Positions 53,197-62,115 of a stretch of DNA of 64,000 bases are shown one piece after another. The number at the start of each line of letters is the position of its first letter. Position 1 is the stretch's first letter. Below the pieces are notes generated by a model that saw only the letters and a program-made list of their open reading frames with translations, did not search any database and had not been told where the DNA came from. Where the stretch lies: positions 1 to 64,000 of the forward strand of contig JAGRDS010000033.1 of the NCBI GenBank assembly GCA_020446945.1. Direction: 5' to 3'. This stretch comes from Parvularculaceae bacterium (lineage in GTDB: Bacteria; Pseudomonadota; Alphaproteobacteria; Caulobacterales; Parvularculaceae). The position numbers and the translations under genes are program-made.

Positions 53197-55191
53197 CTAG
53201 AAATTGGTTCCCCAACTCAGCAGGCCGTTGAGACCCGAGAAAAGGACGATGACAACGAGGGCGAGGAAAATGACAAGGCTCCACAATTTCGCAAACAGGC
53301 TTTGCCCGCTTCGCCAGACGACCGAGACGTTCCAGGCGGCGACCGCCGCGGCGAGGTAGAGCAAAACCTGCGTCGACTGCGTTACGCGCAGCTGGAGGGT
53401 GAAGGCGTCGGTAAGCCCCGTCAGGTTTGCAAACAATTGTTGCAGCACCAGGGCCCATGCGATCAGGAAAGCGAAAACCAGTACGATCCCGATACGGACG
53501 AAACGATACGCGGCCGCCTCGCGGCCCGCAACCGCAAACCGGGTTTTATACCGGGAGCGGACAATAGCCCGCACCGGCCACGTGATAAGCGTCGCCAACA
53601 GCGCGAATAGCGCGCCCGCAAGCATCGGCGTCCAAACGACGGAATTGCGGCTCATAGGCGCCGGCAGAAGCAGCATGGCGGGCGAAACCGGTTCGAATGT
53701 GACATATTCGACTTCGCCCGCGTCATTGAGTTTGGCCGCCAGGCGTTCGTAACCCGCCGTGTGACGCCAGACGAAAGGCTCGACCTCGCGCCAGACCGCC
53801 GGCGTTCCGAGAAGATCATAAACGAGATCGCCGTCTTCATTCATCGCGATTTTGCTCTGGCTCAAATACCGCACGACAGCGGCGAACGTGGTCGTGATCG
53901 TGCGCGAACTTTCGTAAACGCCTTCGAGCATCGCACCATGCTCTTTCGCTGTATTGAGGCGCGGCCCGACAGCGACGCTCGCTTCAGGAAAGTAACGCTC
54001 TTCAAAGCCGGAAGTGACGGCGAAACGCAGCGTACCGCCGGTTTTTCCCATGCTGTTGACGGTCACATATATCCCGGCGTTCTTCTCCGGGATCACATTA
54101 AGATCTGAATGAAAGAAATTCGTGTCGCCGGCGTGACCGCGAACTGTCAGATCGCCCTTGTCCAGCTCCCAGAACCCGAGCGCCATCGCATTTAACGGCG
54201 GCGTCAGATCGTCGATCGTATTGTACATCCGCTCCCAGGTTTCCGGCTTCAGAACGGCCGGGTTTTCAGCGAGGAGGCCGATCATGAAGCGGCCCATGGA
54301 TTCGCCGTCAGCGGCCAGCGCGCCAGCCGGCGACATTGCGATCAGTTCGTAATATTGCGCCTTGCCGTCCGACGCCGCTTTATACCCTTTCGACATGTGG
54401 TGTTCGAATTTCGCCGGAAGCGGCTGCACGAACGTGGCGTTATCCATGTTCAACGGTTGGAAGATGTGTTTCTCGACATACGCCTCAAACAGCTCGCCGG
54501 AAACACGCTGCACAATATAACCGGCGAGCGCGCTAGCGTAATTCGAGTACGCCGGCGTTTCGCCCGGCGGATAGATGCGCAAAGGCGGCGGCGATGACTT
54601 CAGAGAATCCTCAAGAGACGTTAGCAGCTCAGGCGATCCGACGAGGAGGTTCTTGAATTTTTCCTGAAAACCGGCCGTGTGCGTCATTATATTGCGCATT
54701 GTGACAGGCGCCCCGAAAGCGTCGGGAATTTTGAAATCAAGGTAGGCGTTTACATCTTCATCAAGATCGATCCTGCCCTGCTCCACCTGCTGCATTACCG
54801 CGATCCACGTAAACAGTTTTGAGATCGAGCCTGGCCGGAACAGCGTTTTGTAACCGTCTACAGGAACCCCATTTTCCAGATCGGCGTAACCAAAGCCGCG
54901 GCTGGTCAGGATTTCACCGTCTTTCACGACCGTAACCTGCGCGCCGACAATATCGCCCTGCGCGATCGCATAAGGCATGAAACCGTCAAGCCAGGCGTCG
55001 ACATCCTCTCGCGTGAGGGCGGGCGATCCGGGCGTTTCGCCGCCGGCGAGATCGGCTGAGACCTGTGATACGGGCGACGCCATGCTTTCGGGAACATCCT
55101 GCGCCGGCGCTATTTCCTGAGCCGACGCCGAATAACATGCCAAACCTGCAATCGCGCCGATCAGGGTGCGTAAGAAAAACCTCGATGACAT
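53197..55191 (-). CDS. membrane-anchored class C beta-lactamase-fold hydrolase
   Basis: 664 residues from the ATG at 55191 (GGGAGAG upstream); a longer frame has no signal sequence at its start and is rejected. Signal peptide (1-24), S12-type serine hydrolase domain (about 62-430) with SISK (122-125; nucleophile Ser122) and YSN (214-216), then a spacer and about four C-terminal membrane helices (from about 520). S12 enzymes include D-aminopeptidases, D-Ala-D-Ala carboxypeptidases and esterases. It is the last gene of the receptor-YkvI-dgcN-dgcA unit, 85 bases after dgcA, which favours a D-amino-acid peptide substrate. Confidence 0.85.
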   Translation of the reverse strand: MSSRFFLRTLIGAIAGLACYSASAQEIAPAQDVPESMASPVSQVSADLAGGETPGSPALTREDVDAWLDGFMPYAIAQGDIVGAQVTVVKDGEILTSRGFGYADLENGVPVDGYKTLFRPGSISKLFTWIAVMQQVEQGRIDLDEDVNAYLDFKIPDAFGAPVTMRNIMTHTAGFQEKFKNLLVGSPELLTSLEDSLKSSPPPLRIYPPGETPAYSNYASALAGYIVQRVSGELFEAYVEKHIFQPLNMDNATFVQPLPAKFEHHMSKGYKAASDGKAQYYELIAMSPAGALAADGESMGRFMIGLLAENPAVLKPETWERMYNTIDDLTPPLNAMALGFWELDKGDLTVRGHAGDTNFFHSDLNVIPEKNAGIYVTVNSMGKTGGTLRFAVTSGFEERYFPEASVAVGPRLNTAKEHGAMLEGVYESSRTITTTFAAVVRYLSQSKIAMNEDGDLVYDLLGTPAVWREVEPFVWRHTAGYERLAAKLNDAGEVEYVTFEPVSPAMLLLPAPMSRNSVVWTPMLAGALFALLATLITWPVRAIVRSRYKTRFAVAGREAAAYRFVRIGIVLVFAFLIAWALVLQQLFANLTGLTDAFTLQLRVTQSTQVLLYLAAAVAAWNVSVVWRSGQSLFAKLWSLVIFLALVVIVLFSGLNGLLSWGTNF

Positions 55192-55276
55192 TGAACTCTC
55201 CCGAAATCCTGAGAATGAAGCGATGCTTTTGAAACACGCCCGATCAGATCCTGAATACCGCCCGGCGTCGCCGGCT

Positions 55277-56278
55277 TCATGTCGGCGTTCCCCAAAACCC
55301 CTTTTGCGGCGCGCAAACCTTGCCGTCTTCATAGATCATGCCGCAGACATAGTCGGATTTAATATTGAGCGGACCATCCAAATCGACGAAATCACATAAT
55401 TGCGCGATGACGAAGGCCGGCGCCATCGAAAGCGAAGTGCCGAGCATGTTGCCGACCATCAGTCGTTTGCCGGCTTCGCGCGCTTCTTTCGCGATCGCCA
55501 GCGCTTCGGTCAGGCCGCCCGATTTGTCGAGCTTGATATTGATCATGTCATACCGCTCCAACGCATCCGGCAGTTCGCCGCGGTGAAGGCAGCTTTCGTC
55601 GGCGCAAAGTGGAATCGGCGATTTAAACCGCGACAATTCCTCGTCTGCGCCCCGCTTCAAGGGTTGCTCGACCATAGCAACGCCAAGATCGGCAAGCGGG
55701 CCGAGGACTGATTGAAGAAGTTCGAACGAAAATCCCTGATTGGCGTCGACGATGATTACCGCGTCAGGACGCGCCTTTCTGATCGCCGCTACGCGCTCGA
55801 CGGGATCGACGCTGTCGAGCTTGATTTTAAGGAATGGATAGTTGCGCGCGCGCGCCGCCTTTTCAGCCATCGCGTCCGGCGTCTTTCCAATCCCGATTGT
55901 AAACGCTGTTCGGGCTGGCTTCGCCTCGATGCCGGTTAGTTCCCAGATCGATTTGCCCGATTTTTTCACCTCAAGATCCCATAAGGCGCAATCGAGCGCA
56001 TTGCGCGCCCCGCCGGGCGGCAAAAGCTCCTGAAGCTCGCTTCGCGAAATTCCGTTTTCAATCTGCGCGCGCACCGCTTCAATCTGTTCCAGCATCGAGC
56101 TGGACGTTTCATTGAAATAATAGACGCCCACCCCTTCCCCGCGGCCGACGCAATCACCCTCGCGCAGAGCGACCACGACGCAATCGAGACTATCGAAAAC
56201 ATAACCTGTAATCGCAAAAGGCGCCGTCATCGGCCAAGCCTCGCGATGAACGCTAAGAACGGTTTTCATCACGCTCAC
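55277..56278 (-). CDS. dgcA: N-acetyl-D-glutamate racemase / dipeptide epimerase
   Basis: 333 residues, enolase superfamily. Motifs: LPPGGARNALDCALWDLE (about 87-104), KIKLD (the KxK catalytic lysine), VDANQGF (metal Asp), VEQPL (metal Glu), CADES (metal Asp) and the second catalytic lysine in NIKLDKSGGLTEAL, then DLDGPL. It resembles L-Ala-D/L-Glu epimerases and, given the overlapping dgcN, the DgcA racemase that converts N-acetyl-D-Glu to the L form in the D-glutamate pathway of marine bacteria. Its ATG overlaps the dgcN stop (ATGA). Dipeptide epimerase activity remains the alternative. Confidence 0.85.
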   Translation of the reverse strand: MSVMKTVLSVHREAWPMTAPFAITGYVFDSLDCVVVALREGDCVGRGEGVGVYYFNETSSSMLEQIEAVRAQIENGISRSELQELLPPGGARNALDCALWDLEVKKSGKSIWELTGIEAKPARTAFTIGIGKTPDAMAEKAARARNYPFLKIKLDSVDPVERVAAIRKARPDAVIIVDANQGFSFELLQSVLGPLADLGVAMVEQPLKRGADEELSRFKSPIPLCADESCLHRGELPDALERYDMINIKLDKSGGLTEALAIAKEAREAGKRLMVGNMLGTSLSMAPAFVIAQLCDFVDLDGPLNIKSDYVCGMIYEDGKVCAPQKGFWGTPT

Positions 56279-57357
56279 TCCGACAATGCAAAATCAACAA
56301 TGGAACCGACGCCGTCGCGAATGGGATCGGCGACCGGAAGACCTGTTTCCCGGGCGAACCGTTCGTACAACGCCGCCCGCTTCGTCTCCTCCACGCCGGA
56401 GGTGTTCAATGAGACGCCGACGAAGCGCGCATTGGAATTGACGCGCCGCGCAAGGCCGAGGCATTGCTCGATCGACTCGCTCAGTGAGAGAAGTTCAAAG
56501 CCTCCGGCGTCTTCCGTCCCAAGAAGTATTGTTCGCGAAGGATCATGACAAAGCACAAGCGCGTCCGGCTGCGACCCGTGAAGAAGCCCCAGGCTCACCC
56601 CCGCGAAACTGGGATGTGAAAGCGATCCCTGGCCTTCGATTACATCCCAGTGTTCGTCGGGCGCGGAGGGAGAAAGCATTTCCGCCGCCCCTGAAACGAA
56701 GTCAGATACGACGCTGTCTATGGGCACCCCCGAACCCGCAATCATAATTCCGGTCTGGCCCGTTGCGCGAAAATCGACATTCAGGCCGCGCGCGCGCATT
56801 TCCTTTTCAATCGCGAGCGCGGCGTATTTTTTCCCGACCGCGCAATCGGTCCCGACGGTCAACAGCCTTTTGCCGGACCGCTTCTTGCCGCTGCCGATCG
56901 GCAGGTTTTTCGGCGGCGTTCGCACGTCAATGAGGCGCGCGCCGGATTTCCTGGCCGCTTCGACAATTTCCGGAAAATCCGATAGCCGGGCGTGCATGCC
57001 CGAGACGATATCAAGTCCCGCGCGCGCCGCCAGGACAAGACTTTCAACCCAGCTTTGCGGTATCGCACCGCCGCCCGGCGCCACGCCGATCACCATCGAT
57101 TGCGCGCCGGCCGACAGCGCGCCGGCGACGTCCAAATCAGGCAGGCCGGCATCCACCCGGCATTCCGGCAAGCGCAATTGCCCGACGCAAAGCTCGCTTC
57201 GCCACTGGATCAATCCCAGCCCCGTTTTCGCATGGCCGTAATCCTGCACGTCGCCGAAAAAAAGCAGATAAGGCGATTTCAGGCTTACGACGGTCGGTCT
57301 TGCCTCCGATTGAATTGGCGGCGGTTCAAGATCCCAGTTGTTTTTAGCTAAAGACAC
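56275..57357 (-). CDS. dgcN: D-glutamate N-acetyltransferase (DUF1611)
   Basis: 360 residues. It matches the DUF1611/DgcN family along its length: SPYLLFFGDVQDYGHAKTG near residue 28, CVGQLRLPECR, LDIVSGMHARLSD, LTVGTDCAVGKKYAAL (nucleotide-binding-like loop), FRATGQTGIMIAG, DVIEGQGSLSHPSFAGVSLG and SQPDALVLCHDPSR. DgcN acetylates D-glutamate so that DgcA can racemise it; N-acetyl-L-Glu is then deacetylated. It starts inside the end of the YkvI-like gene (14-base overlap) and overlaps dgcA, a tightly coupled trio. Confidence 0.87.
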   Translation of the reverse strand: MSLAKNNWDLEPPPIQSEARPTVVSLKSPYLLFFGDVQDYGHAKTGLGLIQWRSELCVGQLRLPECRVDAGLPDLDVAGALSAGAQSMVIGVAPGGGAIPQSWVESLVLAARAGLDIVSGMHARLSDFPEIVEAARKSGARLIDVRTPPKNLPIGSGKKRSGKRLLTVGTDCAVGKKYAALAIEKEMRARGLNVDFRATGQTGIMIAGSGVPIDSVVSDFVSGAAEMLSPSAPDEHWDVIEGQGSLSHPSFAGVSLGLLHGSQPDALVLCHDPSRTILLGTEDAGGFELLSLSESIEQCLGLARRVNSNARFVGVSLNTSGVEETKRAALYERFARETGLPVADPIRDGVGSIVDFALSE

Positions 57358-58459
57358 GTTTCGACTCCGGGCGAGATGTTGTCCGATTGATGATCTTGTA
57401 AACGCCCACGGTGAGGAGCGGAACAGCGACGACGGCGATGAACCCGTAAGACAGAGCGCCGTACCCCTTGGCGATAAGGTCTATAATGCCGATCCACTGG
57501 GCGAGAAAAATTGCTGTCAGCAGCAGGGCCGCAGCGATCGCAAAGCGCGCCCATCGCGGAAAGGTCGCGCCGCCCTCGCGAACGGAATTCGCCGCGCGTT
57601 CATTAACCGAGTGAATGATCCCGACGCCGGTCTCCACAAACGTACCGAAAAGGACGATCTGGAACAGAGCGAAAAACCAACCCGAATTGAGCGATTCCAG
57701 CAGGGTCAAGACAGGGACCGCCTCGGACTGGATCGCGGGATAGTGCGAGAGCATCGCGATGAAAATGAAAACGCCGGGAATTATGCCGATAAGTCCGGCG
57801 AGAAACCCCGATGCGATCGCATCCCGCCTTGATTCCAGATGCGGCAGCACAAACAAAACCGCAACGAAAGCGATAAGATTGTACGCGGCATAGCGAACGC
57901 CGTCGAAAAACCACGGCCCCGCGGCCGCGCCCGCGCCCAATGTGTCCGCAATTGCGTTTCCATGCGTTGCAGCGATCCACACCAGAAATACGCCGTACAC
58001 CGCATATAGAAGGAACGACCACCAGGCGAGCGTTTTCTCAATGATGCGCCCGCCGAAAAAAGCGAGCGCGCCGATCGCGCCTAGCAGCATGAAAGAGCCC
58101 CAGTATGATTGCACGCCGAAAGCGCTGGCGATCATTTCGCCCGCCGCCGAACCGAGAACAGACAGTATCAACAGCGCAATCATCAGGTACAGGGCTTCAA
58201 ACACGCGCCAGAACGGGCCGAGCAGCGCGGAGAAAAAAGATCGATAGTCAAAACTGCGATGAATCCGGGCGAACTCAAAACAGATCGCCAGCATGATCGA
58301 CCAGACGATTGTGGTGACGCACAAGCCAAGCAGCCCGCCCACTGCGCCGTGAGACAGGAAAAATTCCGCAATCTCCCTGCCCGTTCCATAGCCGCCGCCG
58401 ATCGTGACGGACTGGAAAATGAAACCAGGCAGCAGATAACGTCGAAAAACACTACCCAT
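57344..58459 (-). CDS. YkvI-like membrane transporter
   Basis: 371 residues with about ten membrane helices. The start GFIFQSVTIGGGYGTGREIAEFF carries the APC/LeuT-like glycine-rich first helix of YkvI-family proteins. Predicted inner-membrane importer, most likely of D-glutamate or a small D-amino-acid compound, because dgcN overlaps its 3' end by 14 bases. A 14-bp inverted repeat lies between it and receptor 4. Substrate is inference from context only. Confidence 0.82.
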   Translation of the reverse strand: MGSVFRRYLLPGFIFQSVTIGGGYGTGREIAEFFLSHGAVGGLLGLCVTTIVWSIMLAICFEFARIHRSFDYRSFFSALLGPFWRVFEALYLMIALLILSVLGSAAGEMIASAFGVQSYWGSFMLLGAIGALAFFGGRIIEKTLAWWSFLLYAVYGVFLVWIAATHGNAIADTLGAGAAAGPWFFDGVRYAAYNLIAFVAVLFVLPHLESRRDAIASGFLAGLIGIIPGVFIFIAMLSHYPAIQSEAVPVLTLLESLNSGWFFALFQIVLFGTFVETGVGIIHSVNERAANSVREGGATFPRWARFAIAAALLLTAIFLAQWIGIIDLIAKGYGALSYGFIAVVAVPLLTVGVYKIINRTTSRPESKRVFS

Positions 58460-58548
58460 AAATCATCTTGTATCGTCCAGCGCGATGCGGGCGCGAGCGC
58501 ACCGGAGGTTTTTCCCATCGCCCCTTGAATGGCTTACGCATGAAATCG

Positions 58549-58593
58549 GGCGCGTCCGGCGACCAGAGGTCTGTGAATTTCGCCGGACGCGCC
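58549..58593 (-). terminator. 14-bp inverted repeat between receptor 4 and YkvI gene
   Basis: Perfect arms GGCGCGTCCGGCGA (58549-58562) and TCGCCGGACGCGCC (58580-58593) with a 17-base loop, 15 bases past the receptor stop. No U-tract, so probably a stabilising or partially terminating hairpin, like those behind receptors 1 and 2. Confidence 0.55.
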
Positions 58594-58608
58594 GTCACAA
58601 GCGTTCGA

Positions 58609-60966
58609 TCAATAGCGAAGCGTCAGATTTACGCCGATGCTGCGCGGGCGGTTGACATTGGCTGCAACCACCGGAGCGTCAAGCGCCCCATCCGAATCGA
58701 TGAATTGCGCGATCGGGTTCGCCCCGATGTTTATCTCCTCGATGTCATTGAGAAGATTTGTCGCGAAAACATTAAGCGACCAGACGTCGTTCTCGATCCC
58801 CAGACGCAGGTTAAGCGATGTAAGGGGGTCAAGCTCGGTTGATTTATAGTTCTCGACGCTGGAATTTCGCCGCCCGATATACTGGAACGATCCGCTCGAT
58901 GTCAGGTTCAGATTTCCCGCGCCGATCGGATGCGAGAAGGAATAGCCCGTCGCCATCGTGAATTTCGGCGCGTTCACGGGCCGGTTCCCCTTCATCAGGT
59001 CGAAGAACGTAGCCGGCGCCCCGGCGGGCGCACCGGAAATCAACTGGTTTTCGGTGAATTCAGCGTCCATCGCGGCCGCGTTAAAAAACGTGCTGAGCGA
59101 ATCGCTGACCCGGTAGGTCGATTCAAATTCAAGGCCGATGATGCGCTGCTTCGGCCCGTTGATCGTGTTGTTGACGGGCGTATTCACCTGGATCTGCGTG
59201 TCATTATAGCGTGTGTAGAACAGCCCCAGATTCGCCGTTATGTCGCCGTCGCGCCATTCGCTCTTGAAGCCGCCATCGACGGAGAAAACGCTATCTTCGT
59301 CAAATAGCAGATTGTCGAAGAATACGTCAGGGTCGCCGCCGGAAACGCCGAGTGCGGAAAGCGCCGTGCCGACGCCGCCATTGCGCGCGCCGACCGCGGC
59401 GTTGGTGTAGAATAGAACATTGTCGGTCACGTCATATTCAACGCCGCCGCGAGGAAGAAATCGGTCAAGCTTGAATTCGAATTCGGTGCCGAACCCGGTG
59501 AGCGTCAGATTGTCAAGAATATTGACGAAACCGATCGGGTCGGTTTCGGTCCACGGAATGAGATTTCCCATACCGTCAAAACGCGGAATGAGCGCGACAA
59601 CATCGTTTTGTTCAAGGTTCGCGGTCAACGTCTCGTTCACGTAACGCACGCCGCCGATCAAACGAAGGCGGTCCGTCATATCGAAAGTAAGTTCGACAAA
59701 TCCGGAATACTGCCTGCTTTGCGAACGGTTTCGTTCCGCCGCGAGTTCGGCGGATGGCGGCGAGGTAACCGCAACGCATGCAGCGCAGGTCAGCAGCCGC
59801 GCGACGGCGGAGTCGCGATCGCGGAAATAAAAGCCGGATGTAAAGTTGAGCGGCCCGTCAAGATCGGAAACGAACCGGAATTCCTGTGAAATCTGGTCGA
59901 AATCTTCAGACCCGGCATCAAAGGACAATGTGTCGACAGTCGGGAAGAACGGGGCAAGTCCGAACGAATTGCCGGCGCTGAAGAGCGCCTGTTCGGTTTT
60001 CCGCTCGTAATAGCCGGTGATCGACGTAACTTCCAACGCGCCGAAATCATATGAGATACGGCCCGAATAAAGATCGAAATCGTCCGTGAACGATCCGGTA
60101 TACGGAGAGATCGAGAGCGTCAGGTCTTTGGGGTCCGAACCCGGATCGACCTGCGTCGACTCGCCGACATCATCGCGCGCGATAAAAGCCGACAGGCGGA
60201 TTTCCAGTTCGTCGGTCGGTTGCGCCAACAACACGGCCCGCCCGCCCCATGTGTCGAAATCGTTGACATCCTCGCCGACGGCGGGGTTATCGATGAAGCC
60301 TTCATCCTTGCGATAAAACCCGGAAACGCGCAGGCCGAGCTTTCCGGGCGACAGGATGATGGAGGTCGCGTTCTCGCCGCTATAGGCGTTTCCGCCGTCT
60401 TTGATCGTCTCGAACTGCCCGCGCGCGACACCGGTGACGGTCGGGCCGTCAAGATCGGGATCAACCGTAAAATAGCGAATAACGCCGCCGACTGCGCCCT
60501 CGCCGAACAGGGTCGGTTGCGGTCCGCGAATAACTTCGATGCGATTCAGGTCGAATGAGCTGAAATCTCTCAACGTGCCGGCGCCTTGAACGGAAACATC
60601 GTCGAGAAAGACGCTGAACACCGAATTGGTTTCGCGTCCGCTGCCGGAGGATATAATTCCGCGAATGGCGATGTCGTTGGAATTCTGCCGCGTTTTGATG
60701 CTTTGCAGGCCGGGCACGACACGCGCGATATCGTCAATATCGCGAAGCCCCTGCTCGGCGAGTTCATCGCCCGAAATACCGGTAACACTGACGCCGATAT
60801 CCTGAACGGATTCCTCGCGAAAGCGCGACGTCACGATAATGACGTCACGATCCTGATCGTCGCCGAATGCGCCGGCGCCCGATGTTTCGCCTTGCGCGAA
60901 TGCAGGCGAAGCAAGGGCCATGCCTGCAACGCCGGCGAATAGTTGAATTTTCAGATTGTTCGCCAT
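58609..60966 (-). CDS. TonB-dependent receptor 4
   Basis: 785 residues from the ATG at 60966; an ATG at 61002 is rejected because a TATAAT box at 61008-61013 places the start of transcription near 61000. Signal peptide (1-24, ending AFA-QG), TonB box DVIIVTSRFREESVQDIGVSV, plug with LNRIEVIRGPQPTLFGEGAVGG, and a barrel ending RSIGVNLTLRY. It heads the D-glutamate locus and likely imports a peptidoglycan-type peptide or muropeptide fragment; substrate is inferred from the neighbours. Confidence 0.93.
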   Translation of the reverse strand: MANNLKIQLFAGVAGMALASPAFAQGETSGAGAFGDDQDRDVIIVTSRFREESVQDIGVSVTGISGDELAEQGLRDIDDIARVVPGLQSIKTRQNSNDIAIRGIISSGSGRETNSVFSVFLDDVSVQGAGTLRDFSSFDLNRIEVIRGPQPTLFGEGAVGGVIRYFTVDPDLDGPTVTGVARGQFETIKDGGNAYSGENATSIILSPGKLGLRVSGFYRKDEGFIDNPAVGEDVNDFDTWGGRAVLLAQPTDELEIRLSAFIARDDVGESTQVDPGSDPKDLTLSISPYTGSFTDDFDLYSGRISYDFGALEVTSITGYYERKTEQALFSAGNSFGLAPFFPTVDTLSFDAGSEDFDQISQEFRFVSDLDGPLNFTSGFYFRDRDSAVARLLTCAACVAVTSPPSAELAAERNRSQSRQYSGFVELTFDMTDRLRLIGGVRYVNETLTANLEQNDVVALIPRFDGMGNLIPWTETDPIGFVNILDNLTLTGFGTEFEFKLDRFLPRGGVEYDVTDNVLFYTNAAVGARNGGVGTALSALGVSGGDPDVFFDNLLFDEDSVFSVDGGFKSEWRDGDITANLGLFYTRYNDTQIQVNTPVNNTINGPKQRIIGLEFESTYRVSDSLSTFFNAAAMDAEFTENQLISGAPAGAPATFFDLMKGNRPVNAPKFTMATGYSFSHPIGAGNLNLTSSGSFQYIGRRNSSVENYKSTELDPLTSLNLRLGIENDVWSLNVFATNLLNDIEEINIGANPIAQFIDSDGALDAPVVAANVNRPRSIGVNLTLRY

Positions 60967-61007
60967 TTGTAACCTCGTTCCCTCCCGGTGGGTTGCCGCC
61001 ATGCAAA

Positions 61008-61038
61008 ATTATAACAGCCTTAATGTACTTTATGACAG
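61008..61038 (-). promoter_or_regulatory. receptor 4 promoter with repeated 25-bp element (copy A)
   Basis: On the minus strand the element CTGTCATAAAGTACATTAAGG continues GCTGT (61014-61038) directly into a perfect -10 box TATAAT (61008-61013). A copy identical at 19 of 25 positions (18 of the last 21) precedes the dipeptidase gene (62016-62040) in the same orientation relative to its gene. It is likely a promoter overlapping the operator of the GntR regulator encoded between the two. Confidence 0.65.
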
Positions 61039-61184
61039 TTTTTTTTGAATGGAAAGCGGCGGGGGTGAATCGGCGCGGAATGGCGCGCCGCTGTGGCTCG
61101 TCAAACACAATTGGCGACTATATTATTGTTTTTATTTGATTACTTCTGTCGGGGCGAAGGCGAGCGGCCAGAATCTGGCCGCCC

Positions 61185-61940
61185 TCAGGACGCCCTGGCC
61201 GGCGATTTTCCAGCTTGAATTTCCGACCCGAGAGGAAGTCGCAGATCCTGACGATAGAGTTGCTCGTGAAGGAATATCGCGCCGAGGACGCGCTCCTCGC
61301 AACTCGTCAAAATCTTGATCACATGCGCCCTGATATCGTCGGAAAGGTCTTTCTTTACCGCATCGACAAGTGAACGCTGATGATCCCAGGTGAACGGCAG
61401 ATGCTGGTGCATCTTCACGTAAAGCCAGTAGATCCTCATGGTCGTATCTTCGAGCTGGCCGACCCAGTGCATCAGCAGGGGGTATTTCACCTTCCGGGCG
61501 ACATAGACGTTGAATTGCTTGTTCGCCTTGAGAAGCTTCAACGCCATCGCATCGCTGGTGATCGGACCCTCGTGGAATATGGCTTCGTTGATCTCGGCGA
61601 GTTCCGCGACGTCGAGCTGCGACGCCGCCATCGCGAACAACTCCGGATTGATCAGTTTGCGCATTGCAAAATTCTGTTTGACATCGAGCAGCGTCAAAGG
61701 CGCAACGCGAGTGATGCGGGGCGAGACCGAAACGAAGAATTGCTGTGCGGTGAGTTGCTCCATCATGTTGCGCGCCGTGGTCCGGCTGATCGCAAACATC
61801 TCGGTCAGGATGTTTTCAGAAACCTTCTGGCTCGGCGCCAGTTTCTGCGTCACGATCGCGTCCATGATGAGTTCATAGGCGCCGGCCGGCTCCGCGCTGT
61901 TTAGCTTCCTGTTTTTCGCGCTCCGCGTCGGCTGGCTCAT
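61185..61940 (-). CDS. GntR-family regulator (FCD type)
   Basis: 251 residues. An N-terminal winged helix (about 18-80; VSENILTEMFAISRTTARNMMEQL) is followed by an all-helical effector domain of the FCD class (ANPELFAMAASQLDVAELAEINE region onward). It lies upstream of receptor 4 on the same strand and is divergent from the dipeptidase gene. Both flanking gaps hold the repeated 25-bp element, making it the probable regulator of the D-amino-acid locus. FCD ligands are usually small carboxylates. Confidence 0.87.
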   Translation of the reverse strand: MSQPTRSAKNRKLNSAEPAGAYELIMDAIVTQKLAPSQKVSENILTEMFAISRTTARNMMEQLTAQQFFVSVSPRITRVAPLTLLDVKQNFAMRKLINPELFAMAASQLDVAELAEINEAIFHEGPITSDAMALKLLKANKQFNVYVARKVKYPLLMHWVGQLEDTTMRIYWLYVKMHQHLPFTWDHQRSLVDAVKKDLSDDIRAHVIKILTSCEERVLGAIFLHEQLYRQDLRLPLGSEIQAGKSPARAS

Positions 61941-61996
61941 CGCGCCTCTATTCTCCGTTTAACAGATGTTTCTTCCCTATAGCGACGCGAATGTCC

Positions 61997-62013
61997 ATAA
62001 ATTTCACATTTAT
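61997..62013. promoter_or_regulatory. AT-rich inverted repeat in gntR-dipeptidase gap
   Basis: ATAAAT-TTCAC-ATTTAT, perfect 6-bp arms, in the 175-base divergent gap. It lies on the gntR side of promoter copy B and could serve autoregulation of gntR. Called by eye. Confidence 0.35.
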
Positions 62014-62015
62014 AG

Positions 62016-62045
62016 ACGCCATATTGTAAATTAAGGCTGTATTAT
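62016..62045 (+). promoter_or_regulatory. dipeptidase promoter with repeated 25-bp element (copy B)
   Basis: GCCATATTGTAAATTAAGGC and the following TGT, within 62016-62040, match copy A at 19 of 25 positions, followed by a TATTAT -10-like box (62040-62045). A start near 62052 gives a 64-base leader to the ATG at 62116. The shared block ATTAAGGCTGT abuts the -10 box in both copies. Confidence 0.6.
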
Positions 62046-62115
62046 TCCGATTTTCCGGATTATCTTCGCGCCAGAGCCGAATTCGCGGAGTAAGCGGGGT
62101 AAGGGGTGCGCGAAT

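Noticed and set aside
58105..58528. Plus-strand frames over the YkvI-like gene
   Set aside because: Antisense to a clear membrane protein; low-complexity Arg-rich translation.
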